A program made the translations under genes and the position numbers. A DNA stretch of 30,231 nt from Desulfobacteraceae bacterium (lineage in GTDB: Bacteria > Desulfobacterota > Desulfobacteria > Desulfobacterales > SURF-15), in assembly GCA_003599475.1 (NCBI GenBank), contig QZKK01000222.1:1-30231 (forward strand). Reading direction: 5' to 3'. Below the pieces are notes generated by a model, which saw nothing but the letters and a program-made list of their open reading frames with translations, ran no database searches and was not told the DNA's origin. Below are positions 17,454 to 25,244 of the stretch, piece after piece (the stretch's first letter is position 1; each line of letters starts with the position of its first letter).

Positions 17454-17482
17454 ATTATAGATGATAATTGATGGCTATTATA
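17454..17482 (-). promoter_or_regulatory. Two TATAAT boxes upstream of pyrR
   Basis: On the minus strand, perfect TATAAT hexamers occur at 17482-17477 and 17459-17454, giving two possible -10 elements 48 and 71 bases upstream of the pyrR ATG. A partial -35 (TTGATC) lies 15 bases before the upstream one. The other lacks a good -35. The gap from here to mobA (about 220 bases) shows only a TTGACC at 17622-17627 with no convincing -10. Confidence 0.4.
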
Positions 17483-17702
17483 ACAGGATGCATCCCAGAT
17501 CAAGCGATATTCGATCGGACAAAGGTATCCGGATCGAATCGATACCGGGGGCGACGCCTATGGCTTACCTGACCCGAACGCTCTCTTGCCGCTGTATTCA
17601 TGACCCAGGTTTCTGAATCGATTGACCTTGATTTTGTTTCGCAATTCAAATACTTTTATTTAACGGTTCGAACATCTCTACACGAAGCAACCACGAGAAG
17701 AT

Positions 17703-18311
17703 ATGAAGGCATACCCCTGCACCGGCGTTATTCTGGCCGGTGGATTGAACAAACGGTTTTCGGGAAAAGAAAAATCCTTTATCGAAGTCGATGGGAAGAG
17801 GATCATCGACCGGTTATACGACCTGTTCTGCACCCTCTTTGATGAAATCATCATTGTATCCAATTCCCCGGACCGGTATCTCGAATGGGATGCGCTCATC
17901 GTTACCGATCTTTTTGACAATCGAAGTGCGCTGACAGGAATACATGCGGGACTCTATTATTCCGCCTTTTCACATGCATTTTTTTCTGCAAGCGACACTC
18001 CTTTTTTAAAGAAAGATCTGATAGAGACCATCGTGGATCGGATCGAGCCGAAGTTGGATGTCATTGTGCCCCAGACCCTCTCCGGCTTCGAACCCCTGTG
18101 TGCGGTCTATTCGAAGAAGACGCTTCCGGTCGTTGAAAAAAATATCAAAGAAAATCGATTCAAAATACAGTCGCTGTTCAGTGTGGCGCACGTGGAAAGA
18201 GTTCCGGAATCGCAACTGCGCCGAGTCGACCCGGAATTGGCATCGTTTATCAACATCAACACCCCGGAAGATTTGCAGCGGGCACTGAAAGGAAAAAAGA
18301 AAGAACCGTAA
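17703..18311 (+). CDS. mobA: Molybdenum cofactor guanylyltransferase MobA
   Basis: Attaches GMP to the molybdenum cofactor to make the (bis-)guanine dinucleotide form used by formate dehydrogenases and related enzymes. The 202-residue product starts with the nucleotide-binding motif VILAGGLNKRFSGKEKSF (residues 9-26, with the family lysines). Further marks are VTDLFDNRSALTGIHAGLYYS, the metal-site segment FSASDTPFL, and the C-terminal FININTPEDLQ. It leads a plus-strand unit with the MoaE-like gene, which starts on the base after its stop codon. Confidence 0.93.
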   Translation: MKAYPCTGVILAGGLNKRFSGKEKSFIEVDGKRIIDRLYDLFCTLFDEIIIVSNSPDRYLEWDALIVTDLFDNRSALTGIHAGLYYSAFSHAFFSASDTPFLKKDLIETIVDRIEPKLDVIVPQTLSGFEPLCAVYSKKTLPVVEKNIKENRFKIQSLFSVAHVERVPESQLRRVDPELASFININTPEDLQRALKGKKKEP

Positions 18312-18668
18312 ATGGATCTGCAGCCTCTCATCCAGCGAATCAAAAAACATCCAGAATACAATCGGGTGGGAATGATTCTCTGTCATCAGGGAGTCGTTCG
18401 AAAAACCACGCGGGAAGGCAGAAAAGTATCCGGCCTCCGTGTCCGTATGGACCCTCAAAAGCTCAATACTGCCGTCCAGGAGCATAAGAGGCTTCCCGGT
18501 ATCGTCGAAATCCTTGTCGAAATCGACGAAGGGAAAGATCTTGCCGTCGGAGAAGACGTAATGCTCCTTGTCGTCGCCGGCGATATCAGAGAAAATGTGA
18601 TTGCCGCCTTGTCAAAGGTCCTGGACCGTATCAAGTCGGAGATCGATAAAATACAATTCTATGATTGA
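18312..18668 (+). CDS. Short MoaE-like protein (molybdopterin synthase large-subunit family)
   Basis: 118 residues, against about 140-150 for a typical MoaE. MoaE with MoaD converts cyclic pyranopterin monophosphate to molybdopterin. The core GVVRKTTREGRKVSGLRV and VGEDVMLLVVAGDIRENV align by eye with MoaE. However, the usual HR pair after the last strand reads IR, and the C-terminal W-K active-site segment is absent or replaced (IKSEIDKIQFYD). It is therefore a divergent family branch, perhaps not catalytic. It begins immediately after mobA and ends 13 bases before moaC, so a cofactor-related role is likely. No MoaD gene is visible. Confidence 0.75.
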   Translation: MDLQPLIQRIKKHPEYNRVGMILCHQGVVRKTTREGRKVSGLRVRMDPQKLNTAVQEHKRLPGIVEILVEIDEGKDLAVGEDVMLLVVAGDIRENVIAALSKVLDRIKSEIDKIQFYD

Positions 18669-18681
18669 CGGAGATTGAACG

Positions 18682-19164
18682 ATGGCTTCTTTCACGCACT
18701 TCGATGAAACCGGGCGGGTCAGGATGGTCGATGTCACCGAGAAACCCTCGACGGTTCGGGAGGCGTCCGCACAGGGGATCGTCTCGATGAAATCGGAAAC
18801 CTTCGAAAGAATTCAGAACCAATCCGTGGCCAAGGGGAACGTACTGGAGACCGCCCGAATTTCCGGAATCATGGCTGCCAAAAAAACCGCACAATTGATT
18901 CCCATGTGCCACCCCCTCAACATCACCCATGTCCAGATCGATTTTTACCCGGATCCCGAATCCCATTCGATACGCATCGAAGCTTCGGTAAAGATCAAAG
19001 ATCAGACCGGAGTCGAGATGGAAGCCTTGACCGCCGTTTCGGTCGCCGCCCTCACCCTCTACGATATGTGCAAATCCTACGATCGGGAGATGGTCATAAG
19101 AGACATCTGCCTTCTCCGAAAATCGGGAGGGAAAAGCGGTCCGTATGAAAGAAAGAAGAAATAG
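18682..19164 (+). CDS. moaC: Cyclic pyranopterin monophosphate synthase MoaC
   Basis: Second step of molybdopterin synthesis, forming cPMP from the MoaA product. The 160-residue product is full length, with AKGNVLETARISGIMAAKKT (residues 50-69), IPMCHPLNITHV (73-84), the EMEALTAVSVAALTLYDMCK stretch (112-131) and the final KSGGKSG. Those contain the catalytic Lys, His and Asp positions of the family. GGAG lies nine bases upstream of the ATG. Confidence 0.97.
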   Translation: MASFTHFDETGRVRMVDVTEKPSTVREASAQGIVSMKSETFERIQNQSVAKGNVLETARISGIMAAKKTAQLIPMCHPLNITHVQIDFYPDPESHSIRIEASVKIKDQTGVEMEALTAVSVAALTLYDMCKSYDREMVIRDICLLRKSGGKSGPYERKKK

Positions 19165-19170
19165 GTAGAA

Positions 19171-20397
19171 ATGAATCCGATCCGTAAATCAATCGTGCTG
19201 CTGCTTTTTTTCTTCGGTTTCGGTTGCTCCCATATCATCGGACCGGACATCGGTCCCAAGGGGCTTGTGGAAGTCTCGGTGGCCGATTTTCCCGAATTTA
19301 AGGACGACATCTTCTATGACGGCATGGCCCACTGCCTCCGGCAGAGCCTGGCCTATTTGAACCGGATGCCATCCACGTACACCTTTCGGTTCGGCGACGA
19401 CACCTTCGACGCCGTGCATATGATCCGCTCGCTTGAGGTTTTTCTCGCGTTTATCGAAAAAAAGCCTGACTCGCAGGCGCTGAACCGCTTCATGAGGGAA
19501 AGCTATCGCGTGTACCGGTCGGTTGGCTCCGATGGCGGTTCCGGTGGGGGTGCCGGGAATTCTTTGGGAGTGCTGTTTACCGGCTATTACGAACCCCTGT
19601 TGCTGGGTACTCAGAACAAAAAGCCCGGATATACATATCCGATTTATGCGCGCCCCGAAGATATCGTGTCCATCGACCTGTCGAAGTTTTCTCCTCAATA
19701 CCGGGGCCAGACCATTGTCGGCAGATACACGGGCGACACGGTGATCCCTTACTATGAGCGCAGGCAGATCGATTCGGAAGGGGCGCTTCAGGGAAAGACC
19801 GAGCCCCTGGCCTGGATACAGGATCCGATCGATCTTTTTTTCCTGCAGATCCAGGGCTCCGGCAAAGTCTTCCTGGATACCGGTCAAACCTTGCACGTTC
19901 ATTATCATATCGCAAACGGGCACCCCTATCGAAGCATCGGCAAGCTTCTCATCGATGCCGGAAAGATTCCCCGAGAGCAGATGTCGATGCAGGCCATCCG
20001 CACCTATTTGAAAAATCATCCGTTGGAGTGTCAAACCATCATGAATCACAACCCCAGCTATGTCTTTTTTAAATTGGAAGAAGACGGACCGGTCGGTTAT
20101 CTGGGAGTCACCTTGACGTCCGGCCGCTCCCTTGCGGTGGATCGACGCATCTTTCCTTTGGGCGGCCTGGCCTTTATGCAAACCCAAAAGCCGCTGATCG
20201 ACGCGGACGGAAATATCGACCGTTGGGTGGACTGTACCAGGTTTGCTGCAAGCCAGGACGTGGGAGGCGCCATCCGGGGTCCCGGCCGGGCGGATCTTTT
20301 CTGGGGAAATGGCCCCTATGCCGAAATCGCTGCCGGCCACCTCAAACATCCGGGGCGGCTCTACTTCCTTGTTTTGAAGCCCTCCCGTTCCTCCTGA
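19171..20397 (+). CDS. mltA: Membrane-bound lytic transglycosylase A
   Basis: Outer-membrane lipoprotein that cleaves peptidoglycan to 1,6-anhydromuropeptides during cell-wall turnover. The 408-residue product begins with a lipoprotein signal (lipobox FGFGC19). LFTGYYEPLLLGT, WIQDPIDLFFLQIQGSG, NGHPYRSIGKLLID and the C-terminal 3D domain ASQDVGGAIRGPGRADLFWG hold the family's substrate-cleft and catalytic aspartate. An AGGTAG lies just before the ATG, six bases after moaC. Despite the spacing, its function is unrelated to the molybdenum genes. Confidence 0.96.
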   Translation: MNPIRKSIVLLLFFFGFGCSHIIGPDIGPKGLVEVSVADFPEFKDDIFYDGMAHCLRQSLAYLNRMPSTYTFRFGDDTFDAVHMIRSLEVFLAFIEKKPDSQALNRFMRESYRVYRSVGSDGGSGGGAGNSLGVLFTGYYEPLLLGTQNKKPGYTYPIYARPEDIVSIDLSKFSPQYRGQTIVGRYTGDTVIPYYERRQIDSEGALQGKTEPLAWIQDPIDLFFLQIQGSGKVFLDTGQTLHVHYHIANGHPYRSIGKLLIDAGKIPREQMSMQAIRTYLKNHPLECQTIMNHNPSYVFFKLEEDGPVGYLGVTLTSGRSLAVDRRIFPLGGLAFMQTQKPLIDADGNIDRWVDCTRFAASQDVGGAIRGPGRADLFWGNGPYAEIAAGHLKHPGRLYFLVLKPSRSS

Positions 20398-20421
20398 ACC
20401 ATTCGTCCTTGTCGAATTACC

Positions 20422-20450
20422 TTGACAGGATTTTGTAAAATCCGTAGTTT
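20422..20450 (+). promoter_or_regulatory. Promoter candidate for tatBC with a palindrome in the spacer
   Basis: Consensus TTGACA at 20422-20427 and a weak -10 (TAGTTT, 20445-20450) with 17-base spacing. The spacer contains the perfect palindrome GGATTTT-GT-AAAATCC (20428-20443), a possible operator. An alternative -10 TACAAT at 20450-20455 would need a 22-base spacer. The leader to tatB would be roughly 90 bases. Confidence 0.4.
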
Positions 20451-20544
20451 ACAATGAGTCTTGTATCTGCAACAGGTTCACGCCTTGGCTGCAGACTTTT
20501 CCGGTGCCGTCCACACATCGGAAAATCGATAGAGGGGAGTTCGT

Positions 20545-20922
20545 ATGTTTGGCATCGGTATGCCCGAGATGCTTCTGATACTTGCAATCGCACTGATTGT
20601 CATCGGTCCCAAGAAATTGCCCGACCTTGCGAAATCGCTGGGCCGTGCATTCGGCGAGTTTAAAAGAGCAACCAACGAGATGAAAGAGTCGCTGGAGATC
20701 GACTCGAGCCTGAGTAACGTAAGAAAATCCTTCGATGAGGTCAGCACCAGAATAACGGCATCCCCGGAGGAATCGGATACAACCCGGAGCAGAGCCGATC
20801 AGGACGGTAAGGATTCTGCAGACGATTCCAGCAAACAGCCTCCCGAGATCATGGATCGGACCGATGAATCGGATGCGAAGGAAGGCATTGAAGAGGATGC
20901 GCGCAAAAATGATCGAGGCTGA
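20545..20922 (+). CDS. tatB: Twin-arginine translocase subunit, TatA/TatB family
   Basis: 125-residue protein with one N-terminal membrane helix ([21 protein letters not shown]), the hinge [13 protein letters not shown] and an amphipathic helix ([16 protein letters not shown]), followed by a charged, probably unstructured tail. The glutamate in MPEM and the tail length fit TatB, the receptor partner of TatC, better than a short TatA, but the two are hard to separate in this phylum. GAGGGGAG lies six bases before the ATG. It overlaps tatC by 14 bases. No second TatA gene is visible here. Confidence 0.88.
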   Translation: MFGIGMPEMLLILAIALIVIGPKKLPDLAKSLGRAFGEFKRATNEMKESLEIDSSLSNVRKSFDEVSTRITASPEESDTTRSRADQDGKDSADDSSKQPPEIMDRTDESDAKEGIEEDARKNDRG

Positions 20923-21667
20923 TGAGAAGCTCCCTTTCACAGCCCACCTGGAGGAGCTTCGGAATCGACTGATAAAGTCTTTCATCGCGATCGCCATCGG
21001 ATTCGCCGTCTCCTACGGCTTCAAAGAAAAGCTCTTTGATATCCTCGCCAGGCCTTTGATCCAGGTCATGAGAGAGGGCGATACGCTGATATTCACCGGT
21101 CTGCCGGAAGCATTCTTCACCTATCTCAAAGTCGCGTTCCTGTCCGGTGTCCTGCTGGCGAGTCCGGTCCTCTTTTATCAGTTCTGGATGTTCATCGCAC
21201 CCGGTCTCTATCGAAAGGAAAGACAGCTTTTAGTTCCGATCCTCGTCCTTTCGACATTTTTCTTTGCAGCCGGAGCCCTGTTCGGATATTTTATCGTGTT
21301 TCCGTTCGGCTTCAAATTCTTCCTCGGATTTGCCACCGAGACCATCCGCCCTTTGCCTTCCATGAAAGCGTATCTGAGCTTTTCCGCGAAACTGCTGCTC
21401 GCATTCGGTTTCATCTTCGAATTGCCGCTGGTTCTGATCTTTCTGGCCAGGCTCGGAATCGTTTCGGTCGACTTTCTGAAAAAGAATCGAAAATACGCCA
21501 TTCTGCTCGCCTTTATCGTCGGCGCCATCCTGACGCCTCCGGATGTCATCACACAGATCCTGATGGCGCTTCCGCTGATCACCCTTTATGAAATCAGTAT
21601 TATCGGTGCCAGGATATTCGGAAAAAAGGAAAGAGAACAGGTCGATGACCAGGTCTCACAGGGTTGA
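20909..21667 (+). CDS. tatC: Sec-independent translocase subunit TatC
   Basis: 252-residue polytopic membrane protein with six helices that recognises twin-arginine signal peptides. Family marks are [17 protein letters not shown] at the N-terminus, [16 protein letters not shown] in the middle, and [19 protein letters not shown] near helices 5-6. Frames open from 20864, but the ATG at 20909 gives the conserved N-terminus and a normal length. Tat export of folded cofactor proteins fits the nearby molybdenum cofactor genes. Confidence 0.95.
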   Translation: MIEADEKLPFTAHLEELRNRLIKSFIAIAIGFAVSYGFKEKLFDILARPLIQVMREGDTLIFTGLPEAFFTYLKVAFLSGVLLASPVLFYQFWMFIAPGLYRKERQLLVPILVLSTFFFAAGALFGYFIVFPFGFKFFLGFATETIRPLPSMKAYLSFSAKLLLAFGFIFELPLVLIFLARLGIVSVDFLKKNRKYAILLAFIVGAILTPPDVITQILMALPLITLYEISIIGARIFGKKEREQVDDQVSQG

Positions 21668-21712
21668 TTCGGGTTAAGCGTTCGGCCGCTCTGCGATACT
21701 ACTGAGTGGGCA

Positions 21713-21742
21713 TTGACAGAGGCTTTCGAAATCTCATAAGAT
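21713..21742 (+). promoter_or_regulatory. Promoter candidate for the c3-type cytochrome
   Basis: TTGACA (21713-21718), 18-base spacer, TAAGAT (21737-21742, five of six). The transcript would start about 50 bases before the ATG. This is one of the best promoter matches in the window and suggests the cytochrome is made as its own abundant mRNA. Confidence 0.55.
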
Positions 21743-21801
21743 CTTTCCGTTTTCAGTTCACATGGCGTGATCATCAATCGAAATGGAGGAGGTGAATTAA
21801 G

Positions 21802-22290
21802 ATGATGCATAAACGATCCTTACTGCTCGTATCCGCCGCTTTGAGTCTTATCGCTCTTTTTGCTGCAGGACTCTATGCCGCTTCCGATGTACCGGATATC
21901 ATCAAAATGGAAAACAAGGCCTATGAGAAGCACACCAAGGCGATCGTAGAGTTCCACCACAAGAAGCATGCCGAAACGTATGCCCAGCAGAATCCGAAAA
22001 TTTACGACCTCGGCTGCGGAGAATGCCACCACGACGACAAGGGAAAACCGCTTACTGGCTTGAAAGCCGGCGACCCGGTGAAAGGCTGCATCGAATGCCA
22101 CTCGAAGCCGGGGGAGCTGATCGGAACGAAGGCGAAAGGTCTTACGGACAAACAGAAGCTCGAATTTCACGCAAACGCAGTTCACGAAAACTGCAGGAGC
22201 TGCCACCGAGACTACAACAAGGAAAAGAATTTAAAATCCAAAGATCCCGGGTATGCTCCGATCAGCTGCAACAGTTGCCATAAGGGGTAA
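21802..22290 (+). CDS. Periplasmic tetraheme cytochrome, class III (c3 type)
   Basis: 162-residue exported electron carrier. A signal peptide ends about AAGLYAA (residue 27). Four c-type heme motifs are present at C72-H76 (CGECH), C96-H100 (CIECH), C131-H135 (CRSCH) and C156-H160 (CNSCH). Histidines at FHHKKH (51-56), H77 and FHANAVH (122-128) can serve as distal ligands for bis-histidine hemes. In sulfate reducers such cytochromes take electrons from periplasmic hydrogenases or formate dehydrogenases. GGAGGAGGTG before the ATG is a very strong ribosome-binding site; ATGs at 21802 and 21805 are both possible. It is monocistronic and closed by a terminator. Confidence 0.93.
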   Translation: MMHKRSLLLVSAALSLIALFAAGLYAASDVPDIIKMENKAYEKHTKAIVEFHHKKHAETYAQQNPKIYDLGCGECHHDDKGKPLTGLKAGDPVKGCIECHSKPGELIGTKAKGLTDKQKLEFHANAVHENCRSCHRDYNKEKNLKSKDPGYAPISCNSCHKG

Positions 22291-22301
22291 GAGATCTATC
22301 G

Positions 22302-22337
22302 AAAGAGGGCGGTTTCTTTTTCGAAACCGCCCTTTTT
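22302..22337 (+). terminator. Intrinsic terminator after the cytochrome
   Basis: An 11-bp perfect stem (22306-22316 with 22323-22333; AGGGCGGTTTC and its complement) with a six-base loop and a T-run directly after it. On the minus strand the same hairpin lies just past the dsrN stop and is followed by a weaker T-rich stretch, so it may serve both convergent units. Confidence 0.88.
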
Positions 22338-23742
22338 ATCGTCGCCGGAAGGCTTCCGCATTCCGCACCATCGCCTCGGCCCATTCAGGAACCCCCAGCG
22401 AATGCAGATGCGTATAGGTGGCAAGAACGTTCTTGTAAAGAATTCCGTCTCTTCCGTTCCAAACGCCTGCCCCTCTTTTCATCCGGAAAATGAGATCTTT
22501 TTCACTGCCCCGCCACTCGATCGTCTTTGAGTAATGGAATTCATGCCCTTTGAACTCGAAACCGACCGGAAAGTAGGGATTTTCGATTTCGACGCACACA
22601 CGGGTGTAGCCGAGTCCCTGGGGCCGTTTCGAAAAACCGAGCACGATCGGCAGCACCCCGGCCATCGGAAACCGCCCCTGTTCCAGGGTCAACTCCTGGG
22701 CCAGATACATCAATCCGCCGCATTCCGCATAAATGGGGAGCCCCTCCCGGGAAAGTTTTCTCAATGCCTCCCTGAATCGATGATTCTCCGCCAACTGCCC
22801 GGCATGGGTTTCCGGGAACCCACCTCCGATGTAAAGGGCGTCCACCTCCGGCATGTCCCGGTTCTCCTCCAGAGGGCTGATCAGAATCGGCCTGCCCCCG
22901 GCTGCTTCCAGAGCCTGGATATTTTCCGGATAATAGAACTGAAAAGCGGAATCCCTTACGATACCGATGCGGGGCGATGCGGCCGAAGTTGCCTTTTCCC
23001 CCGATTCGATCCTTCCGGGAGACTCCGCTGACGGCCCTGAGGTCTTCAGGTCCTCCGCCCCGCAAGCTGTATCTGCAATCGCATCGATATCCAGATATTT
23101 CTCGGCGATTTCGGATATTTCCTCAACCGCGTGGACGGCCAGACGGTGCTCGGGTGTCGGCACAAGCCCCATGTGCCGTTCGGGAAGGATTTCCCGTCCG
23201 AGCTTCGGAACCGCCCCGAGTATGGGGATGCCGGTGTAATGATCGATGCTTTTGCGCAGGATGGCTTCATGGCGGGACCCGGCGATACGATTGAGAATCA
23301 CCCCCTTGATCTCTACCCGGGGGTCGAAGAGCTTGCATCCGAGCAAGACGGCGGCCATGGTGCGGGTCGATTTGGTACAGTCGAGACACAGCAGCACCGG
23401 AGCCTGGAGAAGTTTCGCCAATTCCGCCGTGCTGGTGGTTCCGTCGAGATCGGTTCCGTCGAACAGACCTCGACTGCCTTCGATCAGTGCAAGATCACCG
23501 GATTCGGAATGGTTCAGAAAAGAGTCAAGGACGCGGTCTTCCGGTATGAGGTAGGTATCCAGGTTGTAGCAAGGCTGGCCGGCAGCCAATGCCAGCCAGC
23601 CCGCATCGATATAATCCGGCCCTTTTTTAAAGGAAGAAATCTTCTTCCCGAGTTTTCTCAAGGCGGCAATGATGCCGACGGAAAGTATCGTCTTCCCCGA
23701 CCCTCCCCGCAATGCGGCAACAACAATTCTGGGTCGATACAT
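22336..23742 (-). CDS. dsrN: CbiA-type amidase, DsrN (siroheme amidation)
   Basis: 468 residues, homologous to cobyrinate a,c-diamide synthase. An N-terminal ATPase domain has the P-loop LRGGSGKT (11-18) and KKGPDYIDAGW (39-49). A C-terminal class I glutamine amidotransferase domain has IGGGFPETHA (305-314), the nucleophile C341 in YAECGGLMYL, and the histidine H445 in TYTHLH. An Ala/Ser/Gly-rich linker (about 225-257) joins them. In dsr operons this family is DsrN and is held to amidate siroheme for DsrAB; a role in B12 synthesis cannot be excluded from sequence, and the class II reductase shows the organism uses B12. It lies 20 bases after dsrD. Confidence 0.88.
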   Translation of the reverse strand: MYRPRIVVAALRGGSGKTILSVGIIAALRKLGKKISSFKKGPDYIDAGWLALAAGQPCYNLDTYLIPEDRVLDSFLNHSESGDLALIEGSRGLFDGTDLDGTTSTAELAKLLQAPVLLCLDCTKSTRTMAAVLLGCKLFDPRVEIKGVILNRIAGSRHEAILRKSIDHYTGIPILGAVPKLGREILPERHMGLVPTPEHRLAVHAVEEISEIAEKYLDIDAIADTACGAEDLKTSGPSAESPGRIESGEKATSAASPRIGIVRDSAFQFYYPENIQALEAAGGRPILISPLEENRDMPEVDALYIGGGFPETHAGQLAENHRFREALRKLSREGLPIYAECGGLMYLAQELTLEQGRFPMAGVLPIVLGFSKRPQGLGYTRVCVEIENPYFPVGFEFKGHEFHYSKTIEWRGSEKDLIFRMKRGAGVWNGRDGILYKNVLATYTHLHSLGVPEWAEAMVRNAEAFRRR

Positions 23743-23762
23743 TTATGGTTGGTTCAGAGCGC

Positions 23763-24011
23763 TTAATCTTCTGATTTCTCTTCATGCTCGGCAGCGGCCT
23801 GCTTTCCGGCACCTTTGAGTCCGTACATAGAGGTGCTTCCGCTCGACCAGTACTCGAGCACGCCTTCCTCAACCAGCTTGTTGACGACCTTTTTGGCATC
23901 CCTCGGTTTGGCTTCGAGTATCTTGGCCAGATCGTTGAAATAGAACTTGCTTTTCCCTTTTTTCTTGCCGAGTTCTTCAACGATTTTCTGCTTTGCTTCT
24001 TCAAACTCCAT
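23763..24011 (-). CDS. dsrD: Dissimilatory sulfite reductase-associated protein DsrD
   Basis: 82-residue winged-helix protein. FYFNDLAKIL, the KKVVNKLVEEGVLEYWSSGS stretch and TSMYGLKGAGKQAAAE match the conserved DsrD core almost residue for residue. DsrD is confined mostly to sulfite-reducing (not sulfur-oxidising) dsr clusters and has been shown to stimulate DsrAB activity as an allosteric activator. A GTG at 24020 is in frame, but the ATG at 24011 has GGGAG eight bases upstream and gives the standard N-terminus. It follows dsrB after a strong intercistronic hairpin. Confidence 0.96.
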   Translation of the reverse strand: MEFEEAKQKIVEELGKKKGKSKFYFNDLAKILEAKPRDAKKVVNKLVEEGVLEYWSSGSTSMYGLKGAGKQAAAEHEEKSED

Positions 24012-24029
24012 GTTGGTCACTCCCTTTTC

Positions 24030-24080
24030 ATCGATCCCCGCGAAGGCGCAGCAAGGCGCCCCCGCGGGGAGGGCATCGAT
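24030..24080 (-). promoter_or_regulatory. Intercistronic stem-loop between dsrB and dsrD
   Basis: Paired arms ATCGAT (24030-24035 with 24075-24080), CCCCGCG with CGCGGGG (24036-24042 with 24063-24069) and an inner GGCGC/GCGCC pair make a GC-rich hairpin in the 72-base gap. No T-run follows on the minus strand, so it is more likely an RNA processing or stability element, or a partial terminator, that sets the ratio of dsrAB to dsrD mRNA. Confidence 0.6.
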
Positions 24081-24083
24081 AGA

Positions 24084-25232
24084 TTAGAACTTGAACTGCG
24101 TGGTTTGCCGCCAGGTGTAGTAGGCGGGATCACGGAAATCATCGATCAGGTGATGGGTAAATTCCAACTCGCAGATCTCGAAGAACCGCTCCCATCCGAT
24201 CCGCTCGGCCCAGTCCCCCAGGCGCTCGTATTTTCGAGCGTTGTTGGCCCAGCCATCGACGATCTTCCGGATGGTATGGGTTGTAGAGGGCCAGCGGGGC
24301 GGCTCGTTGGGAAGGAAGGCGACCACGACCTTGGAAAATTTCGGCGTCGATACCCGGTTGGAAACCTTGCCGCCGGCCATCAGGACGATTCCGTCTCCCT
24401 GATGGTCTGCCAGCGGCATGGCCGGGCACATGGTGTAGCAGTTTCCGCAGAACATGCACCGATCCTCTTTCACCGCGACGCTGTTTACGGTCTTTCCGTC
24501 TTCGAGCTCCACCTTTGCCGGCCGGATGGCCGCCGTCGGGCATGCGGCGATGGCCAGAGGAACCTCGCACATCTTGTCCAGGTACTCGTGATCCAGCATC
24601 GGCGGTTTCCGATGGTACCCTAGGATGGCGATGTCGGAACAGTGCACGGCTCCGCACATGTTCAGGCAGCAGGCCAGCGAGATGCGCAATTGCGCCGGCC
24701 ACCGCATGTTTCGGAAATCTTCGAAAAACTCATCCAGAGTCGCCTTTACAGGGCCGGATGCATCGGTTGCAGGCGTGTGGCAGTGGATCCAGCCCTGCGT
24801 GTGAACGATATTGGTAAGCCCCGCCCCGGTTCCTCCGATCGGAAACTTGTAAGATCCGGCCTTGAATTTCCGGCTCAAGAGATCTTTTTTGAGCGGTGCC
24901 ACTTTTTCCTTGCTGTCGACCATGAATTCGACGTTGTTTCGTGTGGTCCAGCGGACATAGCCGTTGCAGTGCTTGTCTGCAATTTCGCAGATTTCCCGAA
25001 TGAGGGTCACGCTCATCAGCCGAGCGCCGCCGACGCGGATGGTGTAAACCTCGTCTCCGGACTCGGCCACATGAACCAGGATTCCGGGCTCCAGAATTTC
25101 ATGATACAGCCATTTGCCCTTGTTCTTCTTGATGACCGGCGGATAGAATTCTTCGAAGTGTCTCGGACCGATGTCGGTGATTCGGTCCTTCATCGGTTGT
25201 TTCGGATCGTATCCTGATGATATGAATGCCAT
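24084..25232 (-). CDS. dsrB: Dissimilatory sulfite reductase beta subunit
   Basis: 382-residue partner of DsrA in the cytoplasmic A2B2 enzyme that reduces sulfite in energy metabolism. The siroheme/[4Fe-4S] cysteines are C151 (in [11 protein letters not shown]), C188, C189 and C193 ([12 protein letters not shown]). The inserted ferredoxin domain has C231 (AACPTAAI) and C259, C262, C265, C269 ([11 protein letters not shown]). Length and cysteine positions agree with well-studied sulfate reducer subunits. It follows dsrA after 12 bases. Confidence 0.98.
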   Translation of the reverse strand: MAFISSGYDPKQPMKDRITDIGPRHFEEFYPPVIKKNKGKWLYHEILEPGILVHVAESGDEVYTIRVGGARLMSVTLIREICEIADKHCNGYVRWTTRNNVEFMVDSKEKVAPLKKDLLSRKFKAGSYKFPIGGTGAGLTNIVHTQGWIHCHTPATDASGPVKATLDEFFEDFRNMRWPAQLRISLACCLNMCGAVHCSDIAILGYHRKPPMLDHEYLDKMCEVPLAIAACPTAAIRPAKVELEDGKTVNSVAVKEDRCMFCGNCYTMCPAMPLADHQGDGIVLMAGGKVSNRVSTPKFSKVVVAFLPNEPPRWPSTTHTIRKIVDGWANNARKYERLGDWAERIGWERFFEICELEFTHHLIDDFRDPAYYTWRQTTQFKF

Positions 25233-25244
25233 TGTCCATTCCCC

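Noticed and set aside
17655..17702. GGTTCGAAC resembling a tRNA T-loop before mobA
   Set aside because: No acceptor stem, D-arm or anticodon arm could be paired around it.
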